A stretch of 64,000 nt of DNA from Cyprinodon diabolis (taxonomy: Eukaryota > Chordata > Actinopteri > Cyprinodontiformes > Cyprinodontidae), in NCBI GenBank assembly GCA_030533445.1, contig CM060083.1, positions 27,764,666-27,828,665 on the forward strand, in the 5' to 3' direction. Position 1 is the stretch's first letter; each line of letters begins with the position of its first letter. The notes beneath the pieces were generated by a model. The model had not been told where the DNA came from and searched no databases. It saw only the letters and a program-made list of their open reading frames with translations. The translations under genes and the position numbers were made by a program. Below are positions 34,801 through 47,159 of this stretch, one piece after another.

Positions 34801-35289
34801 GTTACACCATGACGATTTAGCCAGCATATGCCGACGTACGAAAAATTTAGCAGAGGATCCGTAAAGGCTGAGATGGGAACACATATTAGCTGTCCTCCAA
34901 CAGCTGCATGACCTCATTAATTTCACTCTGTTCCAGTTGTGTGCTAATAGAGCCAGAAGAAGTCAACAGCTGTGAAGGGACTGGGTGAGACAATGGATTG
35001 GGAGGCGACGGCAGTTTGCCATGTATAATCAGCTGATCATGGAACTCCTTCGAGAAATCTTCTTCTTGTGCTTTGGTCAGGCAACCGTGGGCGCATTGCT
35101 GCCCCCCTCAGGACACTGGCTTGTGATATATCATGGGCATTACGGTGCCATGCGTTATGCATAAGTTAGGCTGCCATTGGACATAAGTTCTGGACCAGTT
35201 ATGAATGATCTATGTATATTCAGCAAATGCCTGCGTTTTAGAAGATTCTGGGACGTCGGCATACGCTGGCTAAATGGTCAAGGTGTGAA
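34801..35289 (-). mobile_element. unclassified DNA-transposon-like element with 37-bp inverted repeats
   Basis: Arms 34,801-34,837 and 35,253-35,289 match at 32 of 37 positions in inverted orientation; the shared core is ATTTAGCCAGC.TATGCCGACGT. The GC content between them is well above the surroundings. On the minus strand an open frame at about 34,892-35,106 gives a 70-residue peptide (CAHGCLTKAQEEDFSKEF ... ending NEVMQLLEDS) that stops just inside one arm. No transposase motif is visible. It may be a non-autonomous element carrying the end of a captured or accessory ORF. Confidence 0.5.
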
Positions 35290-35780
35290 AGCGCTATCAG
35301 TGGCCTTTGGTCAGAACCACTTACAGTGCAGAGAGGCATGCCGGATACAATGAGGCCTGGCCAGGGCGCTGAGCCGAGGGCTGCTTGGTAGGTCAACAGT
35401 TGGAGATAAAAAAACAAAAAAAAATAAGTCTCCCCATCCACTATGTCCACAATTTTCACTGGCAATGCTTTGTTGGCTTTGCAGCTCAGAGCTTTTTCTA
35501 AGAGGGATGTAGTCCTTTTTCCCTGCAAAAATGGACTACGGTTTCGGAAATTGCATCACATGTAAAGTTGTGTCCAGTTGGATTGTTGGGTTTCTCAGTG
35601 TGTTCAGACCAAAGTCTCGGAGGAAGACTGAGAAACAGATTTATTTCAGTGGATTTCAAGATGCCACTGAGACATAATTCAGGATTTGATTTCAGGGGGA
35701 CAGGCTGCATCAAAACACATCTGTAATCTGATACCCTAAGTAAAGTCTGACCCATAACAGTATAATCAATATATACCACC
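35290..35780 (-). other. open stretches next to inverted-repeat element (unassigned)
   Basis: Two overlapping minus-strand open frames of 93 and 96 codons, with segments such as CDAISETVVHFCREKGLHPS and LEKALSCKANKALPVKIVDI. No family was recognised. They may belong to the same mobile element as 34,801-35,289. Confidence 0.2.
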
Positions 35781-36540
35781 AGAAAATTGGCACAGGAAGA
35801 AAGTCCTTTAGAGTTAAGCTATATAACATGACAGGAATTTGTTTCTATTTATTTTAACAGCTAATTTTCTTTTACAGGGTTTAATAAATAGCCAATAAGA
35901 TATTTTCAGGGATGCCTAAAAGGAGTAGGCATAAAAAAACAAACCAAAGCAAAACAAAGAAAAACCTATGTGCAGTTTAATGCCTCTTACTTTGAATCTT
36001 TGGAGATCAGGCCTTTTGTGCATTAAAACTTTTATTGTATATTTTCTTAGTAGAGGAATAGTTCATGTTTAAGCAAAAGGTTTTAAATGGGAATAACAAA
36101 AAAGCTATTTATGTAACTTCACACACTCCTTTACATTATATCTTTGTTACATAATTAAATAAATTTCAAAATTATATAGGGTGGTGGATGGCCCACTTTT
36201 CATGTCATGTATATCAAATTGCTGAACATTATTATTCCTCCCTATTCATTCTATGTGCAAACAAAGCTGTGTGACAAGGGCAACAATTCTCAGCACAAAA
36301 GACAACAACAAATCAAGATGAATTCAGTTAGAACACAAGAAAAGCACTCAGCAGCAAATTATGCCACCAAATTGTGTCTTACACCTGTAAGTAAAAGTCA
36401 CACATGAACTAGATCATTACCAAAGTTAAATTAATTTTTCCTTGGCATGAGGCACACTTCTGGTAAAAATGTTCCTGCTAACCAACCAACAATTCAAATG
36501 TTCATTTATCAATAATATTCCCTCTTCTTTTATTGTTGTC
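35781..36540. other. no recognised feature
   Basis: AT-rich, with nothing recognised. Confidence 0.45.
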
Positions 36541-36890
36541 TTCAGTAAAATACTTCAGGACTTTTTGAGTCCGATCCTGAGGCTGTTAATAGTCACTGCT
36601 GAAACTCCCTTGTTTAGTGGGCAAATGCTCGTTCTGCCAAATATAGAGCAATATTTATATAAAAAAAATCCCTGTATCAAAATTATGATCTGGATCATCG
36701 CAAAAAAAATGAACGGATTGTTCCTTGACATGAGGGACACCCCCTATAAAAAATGTAAATAAAATAAGAAATTATTAAAATCCATCCATAGCTTTTCAAG
36801 TTGCCCTGTACACAGATAGACATATGCACACACACACACACAACAATTCTTTTAAAAACATAACCTCCTTGGTGGAGTAAAAAATGCATG
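36541..36890 (+). repeat. dispersed teleost repeat ending AACCTCCTTGGTGGAG
   Basis: Blocks GATCTGGATCATCGC, GGATTGTTCCTTGACATGAG, AAATCCATCCATAGCTTTTC and a final ATAACCTCCTTGGTGGAGTA follow the order of a common fish dispersed repeat whose class I cannot state. A (CA)n run lies near its end (36,828-36,842). Confidence 0.5.
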
Positions 36891-37124
36891 GATGATTTTT
36901 TTAGCTAAACTATAATACTTAGTTGGGTACAAAACTTTGTATCTAACCATGCATTTTGTCATTTGAAACTAAAATCCCCCACGTTGCAAGGGCAATGCAT
37001 GAGTTATAACAGATTTTCACAGCTTCAAACAAGTGAAGTTCTTACTATTTAGATGACTCTGGCCAAGAGGGGTTGATGGTGAGAGTGGGAGAAGATTTTT
37101 GTTCAAAGATTCTGCTCACAAAAA

Positions 37125-37180
37125 AATCAGAATCAGAAATACTTTAATAATCCCAGAGGGAAATTACTTTAAAAAAGTCA
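37125..37180 (-). mobile_element. short LINE 3'-tail fragment
   Basis: AATCAGAATCAGAAATACTT followed by TAATCCCAGAGGGAAATTAC is the reverse complement of an L2/CR1 tail with an ATTCTGATT microsatellite end. Confidence 0.6.
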
Positions 37181-38579
37181 TCTGATTTATTTAAATGAGG
37201 AAATATAAGTTTAGGTTATTTAACAGACAAACTAATTAAACATACTCTTAGTCAATTTAAAATCTTAGTTTTTTTTATTTAAAGAATGTTAGGATTATTT
37301 TTGTCATTCATGTACATACTTGCTAAACCCTAGTGTTTACAGGCATTTGCTAATGATGGGTCTGTGTTAATTTAAACATCATTACCACTTCTAAATGACT
37401 GCTCTGTACCATTATAATTGAGAATATTAATATTTATGAATTAAGTGAACTTTGTAACTATAATTAATATCGCTTATTTAGCTTATTTATTTTATGTTTT
37501 TTTCTTTTTTAACAGTTTTCATACACTCATAGTAACAATTGAATAGGGATATAGGCTACTCTCTTTTCAAAGTCTCCTCAACTCTGAGAAACGTAATTTA
37601 TTTCTGTAACACACTTAAAAGGAGCTGTCAAGGAGGCTTTGGTTAACCTGTGCAACGCCATGGTTTACATCATCAGTATTTAACAGAATTTCATACCAGG
37701 AATTCCCTTCATTTCCTTCTGCATTTTGGGTTTTTATGTGTTTAGGGTGTTAGTTGTTGTACTCCAAATAACATTTTACATTTTCACAAAAATTGTTATT
37801 TACAGTCCCAGTTGACCAGAGGACATCCGCTCACTTTTAAGCTGTTATCCCTACAGTGCTGCTGACAAAAAGGACTGCATGTCTCGATTATTTCTTTTTA
37901 CTTTAGGTATAAGTCATTCACAAAAATTAAAGCAATTATCTTATATAATTATCACATTATTTCAAAGTCTTCTGTATATACAATTGGCATGATAAAAAAA
38001 CAAATCTTGTCTGCATTTGAACAAAATAATTCTGTTGTTTCAAACTGTTGTAAAAAAGATCAGAAAGATTTAGCCTGGATCTGAGGACTTGTTCTCTTGA
38101 TATTGTTGATAGAAAAATATTAATAATAACTACACTACACACAGTGAAAGAATTTACCTCAGCTTTGGACTACTACAAGATCAGATTAAGTAATACCAAA
38201 GAATAAGGTCTGTCCTCTATTTATCTTCTCTGTCAGGTTGTTTCCTGTATATGTCATTCTTATCTATGTATAACAGAAAACTGAACCTCAGAATCCTATT
38301 CTAACTTCTTTCCTCAAATGTCTGAAACTGCTGCTGTCAGCAGACACACAGACTACAAGGCTTCCAAATAAGGCAATAACAGCAGTTCAGTCAGTCATCT
38401 TAGATCCAACATAGATCAGAGTATACAATCATGTCTCTTCATACACAAACATTACCAATATTATCTAACGTTGCAAAGTGCTAGAAATACAAAGCTGGGT
38501 TGGAAACAAGTTCTAATTGAACATATCTTAGCATATTTGTTACAAATATACATTTAGCAGGTTTTTTCTCTTAGGAATC
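37181..38579. other. no recognised feature
   Basis: AT-rich, with no repeat or exon recognised. Confidence 0.45.
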
Positions 38580-39309
38580 CAGCTTGTGTGGTCTGTTTGT
38601 GTGTTTCCTTCTCTCCACCACCAGGAGGTGCACTGTCTTCGTTGGGCCTCCCTGCACACCTGCGGCTCATTGGATCATTATCTGGAGGAGTATTTGAGCA
38701 GTGGGCTGTCACTACCTGGACCTTGACGCCAGAGTGTTTGCCAGTTTTGGGTACTCTAGCCAAGCTGAGATTAGCAGAGTCTAACCTGAGCCTTGTTTCT
38801 CTGAGACTTATGTTGTTTTTGTCTTTGTTCTTCGGCAGGAAGCCTTCCTGTATAACTGGATACCTGGACCTTCTCCCTCTGGAAGGAAAAACTGAGTTCC
38901 CACTGAGCAGGGGAAAACCACCACATGACCTGTTCAAGTTCCCCTCGGAAATGCGAGTGACAGTCTGCCCCATTACTCCTCCGGGTCCAACGTAGGTCTA
39001 CCTGTCCGCTCTCCAACATGTTCCATATTCTCTGGATAATCCCACACAGACTGGATTCAAGGATTGACAAAAGTCCCCTCAAACGTGAGTCCCTCACCTG
39101 GGTATATTTAAGTACGACCAAAATCCCCACGGTCCCTGAACTGATCTCTTTGATCTTCCCTTCTGACTTCCAGTTCCGGTTCACCAGTTCACTGAGTTGT
39201 AGACTTAACGCCAGTTCTCATTACTACAGATAAACCTGTTGAACTTCTCTTTATGTTCTCTGAGTGGTTACTCTGCATGTGGGTCAGATTCATTAAACCA
39301 ATCATGACA
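38580..39309 (+). mobile_element. probable LTR (solo), 5' boundary uncertain
   Basis: GC-richer segment with the layout of fish LTRs. A GCACACCTGCGGCTCATTGG block precedes GAGTATTTGAGCAGTGG. Near the 3' end come GATAAACCTGTTGAACTTCT, then CTGCATGTGGGTCAG and a terminus AATCATGACA at 39,309. That terminus resembles the CATTTGGGTCC...TTGACA end of the solo LTR at 20,604-21,110. Long open frames on both strands here are probably incidental to high GC. No target duplication was found. Confidence 0.5.
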
Positions 39310-39499
39310 TTTTCAGCAACTACCTTTGGTTGTGCATGTATAAAAACCTGTTCATTAATAATCTATAATTATCTGTACCTATTAAAATATATTGAGAATG
39401 TCTGCTTGGTCAAAAATTATCTAATTACATACACTGTTGATGTGTTTCTTTTTAGATTTGTTCATTTTATGAGGATGTCTGTGTGTGCAGATAAATATT

Positions 39500-39872
39500 A
39501 CTCTGCAGAATTATTAGGCAACATAATAAAAAACAAATACAGTATATACCTATCTCACTTGTTTATTTTCACCAGGTAAACCATTATAACAACTCAAACT
39601 TCAGAAACAAACATTTGCGACATTAAAAAACAAAAAAACAAAAATAAATCAGTGACCAATATAGCTACCTTTCTTCACCATGACGAGTGTCTTCATCTGT
39701 TTGCGATCCACATTACATGCAGCAGCCACCACAGCCTCCCAGACACTGTTCAGAGAGGTGTACTGTTTTCCCTCCCTGTAGATCTCTTTTTTTTACTTTT
39801 CAGAGTCTGTCAAATCTCTTTTCTGACCCCTTTTGCCAAAGGAAAGGAAGTTGCCTAATAATAATTTAATAA
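39500..39872 (-). mobile_element. internally deleted Tc1/mariner-like element
   Basis: Termini carry TTATTAGGCAAC (39,511-39,522) and its exact complement GTTGCCTAATAA (39,850-39,861). The body keeps two pieces of a familiar fish Tc1/mariner element with its transposase on the minus strand. One is an internal piece (ACAGCCTCCCAGACACTGTT). The other is the start of the gene (TTTGCCAAAGGAAAGGAAG just after the first codons). The two are fused near 39,785, removing most of the transposase. It is non-autonomous. Confidence 0.65.
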
Positions 39873-40744
39873 ATAATAATAAATAATAAAAATATACAGA
39901 TTCACGTACATATGTATATACAATAATAACTAAAAGAAGTAAACAAGCCTGATGGAGCTCCTAAAAAAAATTTTTTTTTGTGCAACATTTTGGAAATGTT
40001 CAGGCAGACTTCTGCACCTGGTTACAGGTATGTTGTTTCACTTTTCATGAGAAAAACACTTTAACTTGTCAGGGATTTTAATTCCTTTTTAACAAAAATT
40101 TGCTAAACTATCATTTAGTAAATTTTTATTTACTATGCATTTTTAAAATTTTGTATTTGTTGAATTACTAGTGTGAATTTAAAATTTTCTTTAATGGGAG
40201 CTTATGTTAACTTTCAAGCACAACTGTACATAATGATATCTGTTTTTATCAATAGTTTTTTACTTACAGTTTTCAAAATTATTGCTTGCTGCGAATGCAT
40301 ATTAATAATTCATACTAATAAGTTCTAATTGATTAACTTACTTAAAAAAAAAACTATAATTGTATAGGTTCAAATAGGGAGACTAGTGTTTGAATTGAAA
40401 CCTTTAAACACAGTTAACCTTTACCTCAGTGTAGTTTGTTTACAGAAAAAGTTGAAGCCAGTGGCAAAGAGCAGCTCTTGTGAAGAGAGGTAGGGCATTG
40501 TAGGCTGCTGTAGAGAACAAACAACAAGGCAACATGTTTGGTGATGCGTGATAAAGACATGCCAGACTGAATAACTCACCAATTCTGACACTGATGCTTG
40601 TTTATTTAAGATTTACTTCTTTCTCTTGTCACAAATTAAACATTTTTCTTGGTAACCTTTAACTTAATAAAACAAGAAATGTAGCAGTTTATCTGAGACA
40701 ATTTTCACCAGCTGTCCCTTAGACTGAAAATAACAGCAAGATTT
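39873..40744. other. no recognised feature
   Basis: AT-rich, including AATAATAAT runs at 39,858-39,892. Nothing else was seen. Confidence 0.45.
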
Positions 40745-41275
40745 GATTAAAAAAGTACTTTATTGATCCCAAAGAAAAATCAAATGTTATTATTCATAGT
40801 ATTTTTCAATAGGTTTTTAATAGGTTGTTGTACATGTTATTAATAGCAGTATGCAGGAAGGATATTCAGTAGCAATCCAGCTTTGCTCCAGATCAGGAGA
40901 AGCCTTTCACTGAATACATTCTATTGATTTTTAACAGTTTTAGAAAAGGGTGCTCATGGTTGTCCATAAATGCTCTTCATTTGATGAAACTTTTCTTTGT
41001 GAAATCATATCCAGACGTGTTGGAGTAATTCACAGAACAGAGTCAGCCTTTGTAATCACTTGTTGTACTTTTTACTTGCTGCTACAGCTACAGAGGATAA
41101 CTTAAAAACTTCACACTCTCCACAATAGATTTATGGATTGCATCTTGCAACAGACACTAAAGAGCTTACGCTCCCTTAAAAAGCACAGTCTACTGTGTCC
41201 ATTTTTGTAGACAGCTTCACAGTTCTCCAGTTTAGTTTGTTGTGCTGGTGAACACATAGCTATTTACATTTCTCC
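40745..41275 (-). mobile_element. LINE 3'-end relic (L2-type)
   Basis: In plus-strand order: a GTACTTTATTGATCCCAAAG tail; a GGAAGGATATTCAGTAGC block (decayed YRRSFLP region); AGTCAGCCTTTGTAATCA; CAGTCTACTGTGTCC; and CAGTTTAGTTTGTTGTGCTG then GTGAACACATAGCTATTTA. This is the order expected for an L2-type ORF2 end on the minus strand. The frame is destroyed. Confidence 0.65.
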
Positions 41276-41462
41276 GCATGAATAAACCACAAAGCTTTAG
41301 TTTAGTTTAGTATTTAATATATAAAACCAAAAGTGAAAAATAGCCAAAAAAAAATGAACCTCATGTGATTGTGAACATTATTATCTCGATCTCTAAAATA
41401 TTGGTGATTTCAATCTGCCTGTGAATCTACATCCAAGAATACTCACAAGTGTCCTGTCATCC

Positions 41463-41641
<179 letters not shown>

Positions 41642-41879
41642 GACCTTTAATAGCGTCCACTAATTACCAACATACATATACAAATAACGTCAATGCCAGT
41701 GAAGTTGTCTGTCTTAAATAGATCACTACTTATGAAATAAACATGCTGTAGTCCATTTAAACAATAACATGTTGACTAATTATGATGCTATCATTATAAA
41801 TGTATACCTGATAAATGCATCAGTCTGATCCTGAACTCTCAATATTAACTTTTTTATTTAACTTCAAGGGTATTTCAGA

Positions 41880-42300
41880 TCAAATACCTACAACTCTACC
41901 TGATCAGCAGGCAGAATGCACCTCCCGGGAAGCAACAGTGTGACACCTATCAGTGTCGATGCATTGAGCCGTGTCAGGAGTGGGCTGGTAATGAATGTGG
42001 GCTGTAAGATTTGGGGCTGCTGAGCCACCATGTTCTGGAGGTCTTTGATCACCCTGCATCCCTGACCAGTCAGATGATCAGGCACTGAGGCAGAATTGTG
42101 CCTTTGAAGATCTCTGTCATCAGCTACTGATGAGGTTATTATATCTTTGCTCTTTTTCATCAAACACATAAGCAATCGTGACAGAGGCTACCTTGCTGGG
42201 GCTGCCTCTGGGATGCATTGAGGTTTATGTCATGATAATTTTGTCAGGGAAGGCTGCATTGTTAGCTATTTCCATTTTGGTTGCAAAATGGAGTCAGACC
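41880..42300. other. GC-richer island, possible conserved non-coding element
   Basis: Complex, roughly balanced-GC sequence in an AT-rich region, with no repeat blocks recognised. A 95-codon minus-strand open frame has no recognisable domain. Confidence 0.25.
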
Positions 42301-43379
42301 TAATTGCAAATGCTGTATGCAGCCAATCACTAGTATACACTTATCAGCTTAAACTGTCTATAATTGTTTTCTTACTCTAAAACCTTTTTAAAATCTATAA
42401 TTTAGAACCCAAACATTAGGTTATGATTATTATTTCTAACTGATTTTTTTAAAGTCAAATAAACAACAAACATAATTTAAAAAAAGCTTTATTTCTATTT
42501 ATGTTCTTGTAAATTATTATTTTCATTCCATACATGTGTAGTGGATGAACTTGAGTACTGCTGCCTTTAATGTGTTGAAGGTTATCTCTTAACTCAGGCT
42601 TTGGATAATTCTCCCTACTGTCTATTTGAAATGAAAATCATACAAAATCAGTTAGATGACAAGTAATCTGTTTTTCTTTTTAAAAGAGCATTACAGTCAG
42701 CTGGGTTCTCTGAGATCTTATTTAGAAAATAATTTCTTCTTTCAAAAACTGAGCATTGACCAAAAAGCTATAAACATTGATGCTTTTTTTCTTTTTGATT
42801 ACATGGTTCATGCAGCGTCTATAAGTCTTTGCTAAGCTTATTTCTGGTGTATTTTTCTATAAAAGCAAAAAAGGCTTTCTAAGACTACAATGAGCCTGAC
42901 GAAAAACCAGAGAGGAATAACAAGCATGACTTCAGACAGAAAAGAAGAACTAGCTTCCCTCTAATCTTCTCCATCGCACACCTAAAATCCAATGGATTAG
43001 ACCCTGTGCTCCTGAGCTGACTATCACACTGGGGACTACTGGTGCATGAAACATCTCTTATGGGCTTCATTTGATTTCTACTTTCAATACAAGTAACCCT
43101 GCACTGCCCCTTTAAATAGATGGCACAGTTCAGAGGTAACATTTTCATAAGAGTTATAAACTGAAAACATCCATGAGGTACAATTAATAAAGTGGACTTT
43201 TTTCTTTCTTAGCCCAAAATAGTGTTTTGGGCTAAGAGAGAAAAAAATAAAAGTTTACTGCGAAGAAAATGAAATAACCTGTAAGAGAATATATACTGAT
43301 AAACACAGCATAGCTGAAGGTCAATGATTCATCATCTGCTTGTTAAATAACCAAAATGAAAATCAAAGAACAATAAACC
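42301..43379. other. unassigned, contains one strong hairpin
   Basis: AT-rich; see the hairpin at 43,198-43,246. Confidence 0.4.
43198..43246. repeat. hairpin, 22-bp stem with one mismatch, 5-nt loop
   Basis: Arms 43,198-43,219 and 43,225-43,246 pair at 21 of 22 positions around TAGTG. The loop-proximal part is TCTTAGCCCAAAA / TTTTGGGCTAAGA. Confidence 0.8.
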
Positions 43380-43720
43380 ATGGGCTCAGTAGTGTCTGAA
43401 GCCCTGGGATCAGACCTACTCCTTTGACAGGGATTATCAGCAAAGCTTACCAGCTTTCAAATGGCAAGTGAGGCAGAGAGATGCACCAGCAAGGCATCTA
43501 GCTACAGCTATTTCATGCACATTTCACTTTGCTGTTCCTTCAGGCAGTGACCTTTGTAGTAATATTTCCATAGACATGTTGTTAATGGACAGGGTTGACA
43601 TATAAGAACGATTTGCAAAGTTTGACATCATGAATTACACAACCACCACAGCCATTCATAGTGTGTTAAGGGAGAAAAGTGCCTGTGTCTTTTCAAGGTT
43701 TGAGTCACAGGGCAGTTTTT
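43380..43720. other. possible conserved non-coding element
   Basis: Complex, moderately GC-rich stretch with no repeat blocks or coding signal. The suggestion rests on texture only. Confidence 0.2.
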
Positions 43721-44457
43721 TAGGGCTTCATTTAGGTGATAGGCAGCAATTATGTGAATAATTTTAATATAGCCCTGATGTTTAAATATAAGCAGCAAGC
43801 CTAATATTTGATTGTGTTGTTTCAGTGAAATGAATTATAATTTTTTGTTATAATGATAGCTTTAATAGTGTGACCTTTACAAAATTATTTCATGATTATT
43901 TTCTTCTTAGATTAATTTAATTCAAATTAAAGCTGAGAGTGTTATTATGATTGTTATACTCATTTTTTGTATTATTGTATCCATTTTTATTAGTGTTTTT
44001 TATTGCTACAGAGAGAAATGTCCTCTGTGATTGTTTCTATTTTCGTCAAATGATTTTTTAACTATAGAAATAGTGCCATACAGTGATTACAAAAAGGGGA
44101 AAAAAGCCTAACTCCCAGATACAAAATTTACCAGAACATTTCTTTGCTGAATTTCTGTGGTTCTTGTTCCATTATTTCTGTCCAGTTCATTCAATGATTG
44201 CTCAAAAATGATTAAGTGAGAAGAACTGATGATTTTACAGTGCCTTCTTTTTAATGTCTTGTCACTTACAGACCAAACCTCGGGGTGCTTTATGGGATTC
44301 CAGTGGCCTAACTGACAGGGGGTTTTGGAAACAAAATCTATATAAACATATATAATATAAATATTTAATATCAACAAGCTAAATACATTATCTGTATTGT
44401 TTTTGCTTTTGTAACTTTTTTTCTGACCATCCATCCATGCATTTATATTTATATTTC
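43721..44457. other. no recognised feature
   Basis: AT-rich, with nothing recognised. Confidence 0.45.
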
Positions 44458-44718
44458 TGTCAGGGACCACTCAAGTAAAAGGGACACAGGAGGTAATCTA
44501 AAAAATCTGGGTTTTATTGATCCAGAACTGAACAAAATCCATAAAAAATACAAAATCACGCAGCACATAAAAATAGTGATGGGACATCTGAAGCCAGGCT
44601 CCAAGGTGTGTGCCGCGTAAAGAGGGGGTTTGCCAAATGAAACCCCACTTCGATGCTCGTGTCGTCTTGTTGAAAACCACGTGACCAGCAACAAAAAATG
44701 CCTCACGTTACTGTTACA
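44458..44718 (-). mobile_element. possible short LTR or dispersed repeat
   Basis: On the minus strand it starts TGTAACAGTAACG and ends GGTCCCTGACA, i.e. TG...CA, with a CAATAAAACC signal near the end. The internal GACACGAGCATCGAAG block is familiar from fish repeats. No matching 5-bp duplication, so the LTR label is tentative. Confidence 0.35.
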
Positions 44719-45799
44719 CATCACTGCTTTATTTTTCATATCTGATTTCAAAATAACAGTGTAATGAAACATGCTGCTCTGTGGGTTGTTGTAGGTAGTT
44801 TGGTCACACATCAGCGGAGATGGCATCTGAGAGTATCATACCACAATTATCTTAGAGAAGAATGGAGCCAGCAAAAGAAATTAAGACCTCTGCCATTTGG
44901 GAGTGCTTTGAAATCACTGCTCAAAGCAAGGTTTAATAAAGTTTGTTTGCACACTAACTGATGGCAATTTCGTCATTAGCTCTCACTTTGTGTAATTGGA
45001 CATATAAGTTTGTATTTCAGGTGAAGAGTTTGTTGTGTTGTTTGGAGCTGGTCTACAGTAAAGACACCTCATCAATGCTTCGGCATTACAGAACCATACA
45101 TTAGAAATCATACACTACAGACACCAGCCTCAGGACTACATTTTTTCCCCTAAAATGATTTGACCTTATTTATCCATCTCAATGAAATTGTCTTAATTTG
45201 ATAATTTATTTTTTTAAATGGTCTAAATTAGCTGACAAAGAAATCGCCTTAAACCAGACACTGTGAAATAAGTCCTATTTTGTGATAAAAATCACTAACG
45301 CCCAAATACTCATCCACTAGAAATTTGAAATTCAGTTGTTTCAACAGCAATGATACAGTCTCACACAGGAGAAACGGTCTTTTCTAATACAGTTTTCTTC
45401 ACTATACTTTATTTGTTATTTACTCGTCTTTACTCCCCAAAACACCTAGACAAACCACATGCAATGAATGGTGCTCAAAGAATTGTTAGTATGATAAAGT
45501 GGTGAACACTTTTGTAGTATTGGTAGGTTTTTACAGAGTTAAACGGCTGGTTTACAGGTTCAAGAGAAAGAGCAAAGGGGTGTATAATAGAATGTGGTGG
45601 GTTGGTCTGATTTAAGATGCCAGGGTTGGATTTTTGTCTCAGTCCATCGCAGATATACCTTTAAATCGTGTATTTTCAAATTATGTTTGTTGTACAGTGT
45701 CTGGACATTTTGAAAGGCACTTTAAATATATGGTATTATGGTTATTTAGCCTTGGAAATCTGAGCCAGTGTACATAAAATATTGTTATGTTCTCTCTGC
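44719..45799. other. no recognised feature
   Basis: AT-rich, with nothing recognised. Confidence 0.45.
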
Positions 45800-46200
45800 T
45801 TTTTTTTTTATCATAGTAGCTTCATCTGTTCTGTTCTGTTACCACATCCTGGAGGGAAATATCAGCTGGACTGTGGCCATCAAGAGCTTCAATTATAGAT
45901 GATAAAGTAGGGTCGGTTTTTCAGTTCTTAGTCCCGTTTCCGGGACTAAGACACATATCTATGGCTCAGTTTTCACTGTGACTGTGTGTGTTCTCTTTCA
46001 TCTCATTGACATGAGAGCTGGCTCAGAGCTTCTTTGCTTAACTATTTATATCCCAGTCACCTTTAAGCCAGTTGATTTTTGCCTTTTCTATGTTAGAATG
46101 ATCAATATAAGATCTGATTGAATTGGCTTGGTAAAGTGCCTTGAGATGACGTGTTGTGGATTGGCACTACATAAATGAAATGAATTGAACTCAATAAATA
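45800..46200 (+). mobile_element. LINE 3' end fragment
   Basis: Ends AAGTGCCTTGAGATGACGTG, then GGCACTACATAAATGAAATG and a GAATTGAA tail. This is a very common 3' terminus of fish LINEs. A hairpin (TCTTAGTCCCG-TTTC-CGGGACTAAGA, 45,926-45,951) lies inside. Confidence 0.65.
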
Positions 46201-47159
46201 CCCTAACATTCTTCTACCATGATAAAAACAATAGTACCGTATGTCAGTTTTACTTCTAAAAAGTTATGGACAAGCCCTGATTTGAATAGTCTATCAATTT
46301 GAGCATGTCACACGTTGAACAGTGATGAGGTAACCTCTACTGTTTTGGTTTAGCCAAACAGGTAGGATAACTGCTTCATGATGGTAGCTGTATTTTATGC
46401 ACCCCAGCACTAGCCTATCATTTCCCCAAATTGTGAATTAAAATGTAAAATGATCCACTATCTAGGACCAAAAAACAAATTTTAAGATGTTTTGAGGTAG
46501 AATTAAATTGTTTCCTAAAATACCATTGGATTTAAGGTAAGAGTTTCAGTGCCCATCAGCACCAGCTGAGGAACACTGAAAAGTTGAAGATATAAGTCAT
46601 CAAGATAATATTTAAATGTTTGGCTTACTAAGATGTATCTGATATTAAATAAATGTTGGATCAAATTAAAGCTAAAGTTTAAAATTAGGTTATTTTATTT
46701 AACTATACTGGGGGTGTATTAGAAAAAAAACATAGCCCATAATCCTGCCAAAAAATGTATTTGTCTTAAATATTGGAAAACAAAAATTGCATGTTAAATT
46801 CAAAAATTTCATTGTACCTGAAATTCTTTCTACACAAACTTTTGTGGAAATTGTTTGTGGAAATGAAAACTTATTGTAAGCAAAATTTGATTTATTAAAA
46901 CAAGGAAAATGATGCACACAAGAAAATATGTCATCTTGTAATATGATTAAAATACAAATTTCTAAAACATGTTTTTAACTTAAACTAAGCGCAGTAATGT
47001 TACTTGTATTCTTGTACAATTTACTACAACAATTACATTTAAAAATAATGAAGAACTCACTGCATTATAAAAAAACAAATGTTGCTCTTAAAATGTGTTG
47101 AGACAAAACATTTTTACTGGTAAGAGTGCTCTTTTCTTTTTAATTTCACATCTTTAATT
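46201..47159. other. no recognised feature
   Basis: AT-rich, with nothing recognised. Confidence 0.45.

Noticed and set aside
38554..39184. Overlapping 135-139-codon open frames on both strands
   Set aside because: They lie inside a probable GC-rich LTR; mirror-image openness on both strands points to composition, not coding.
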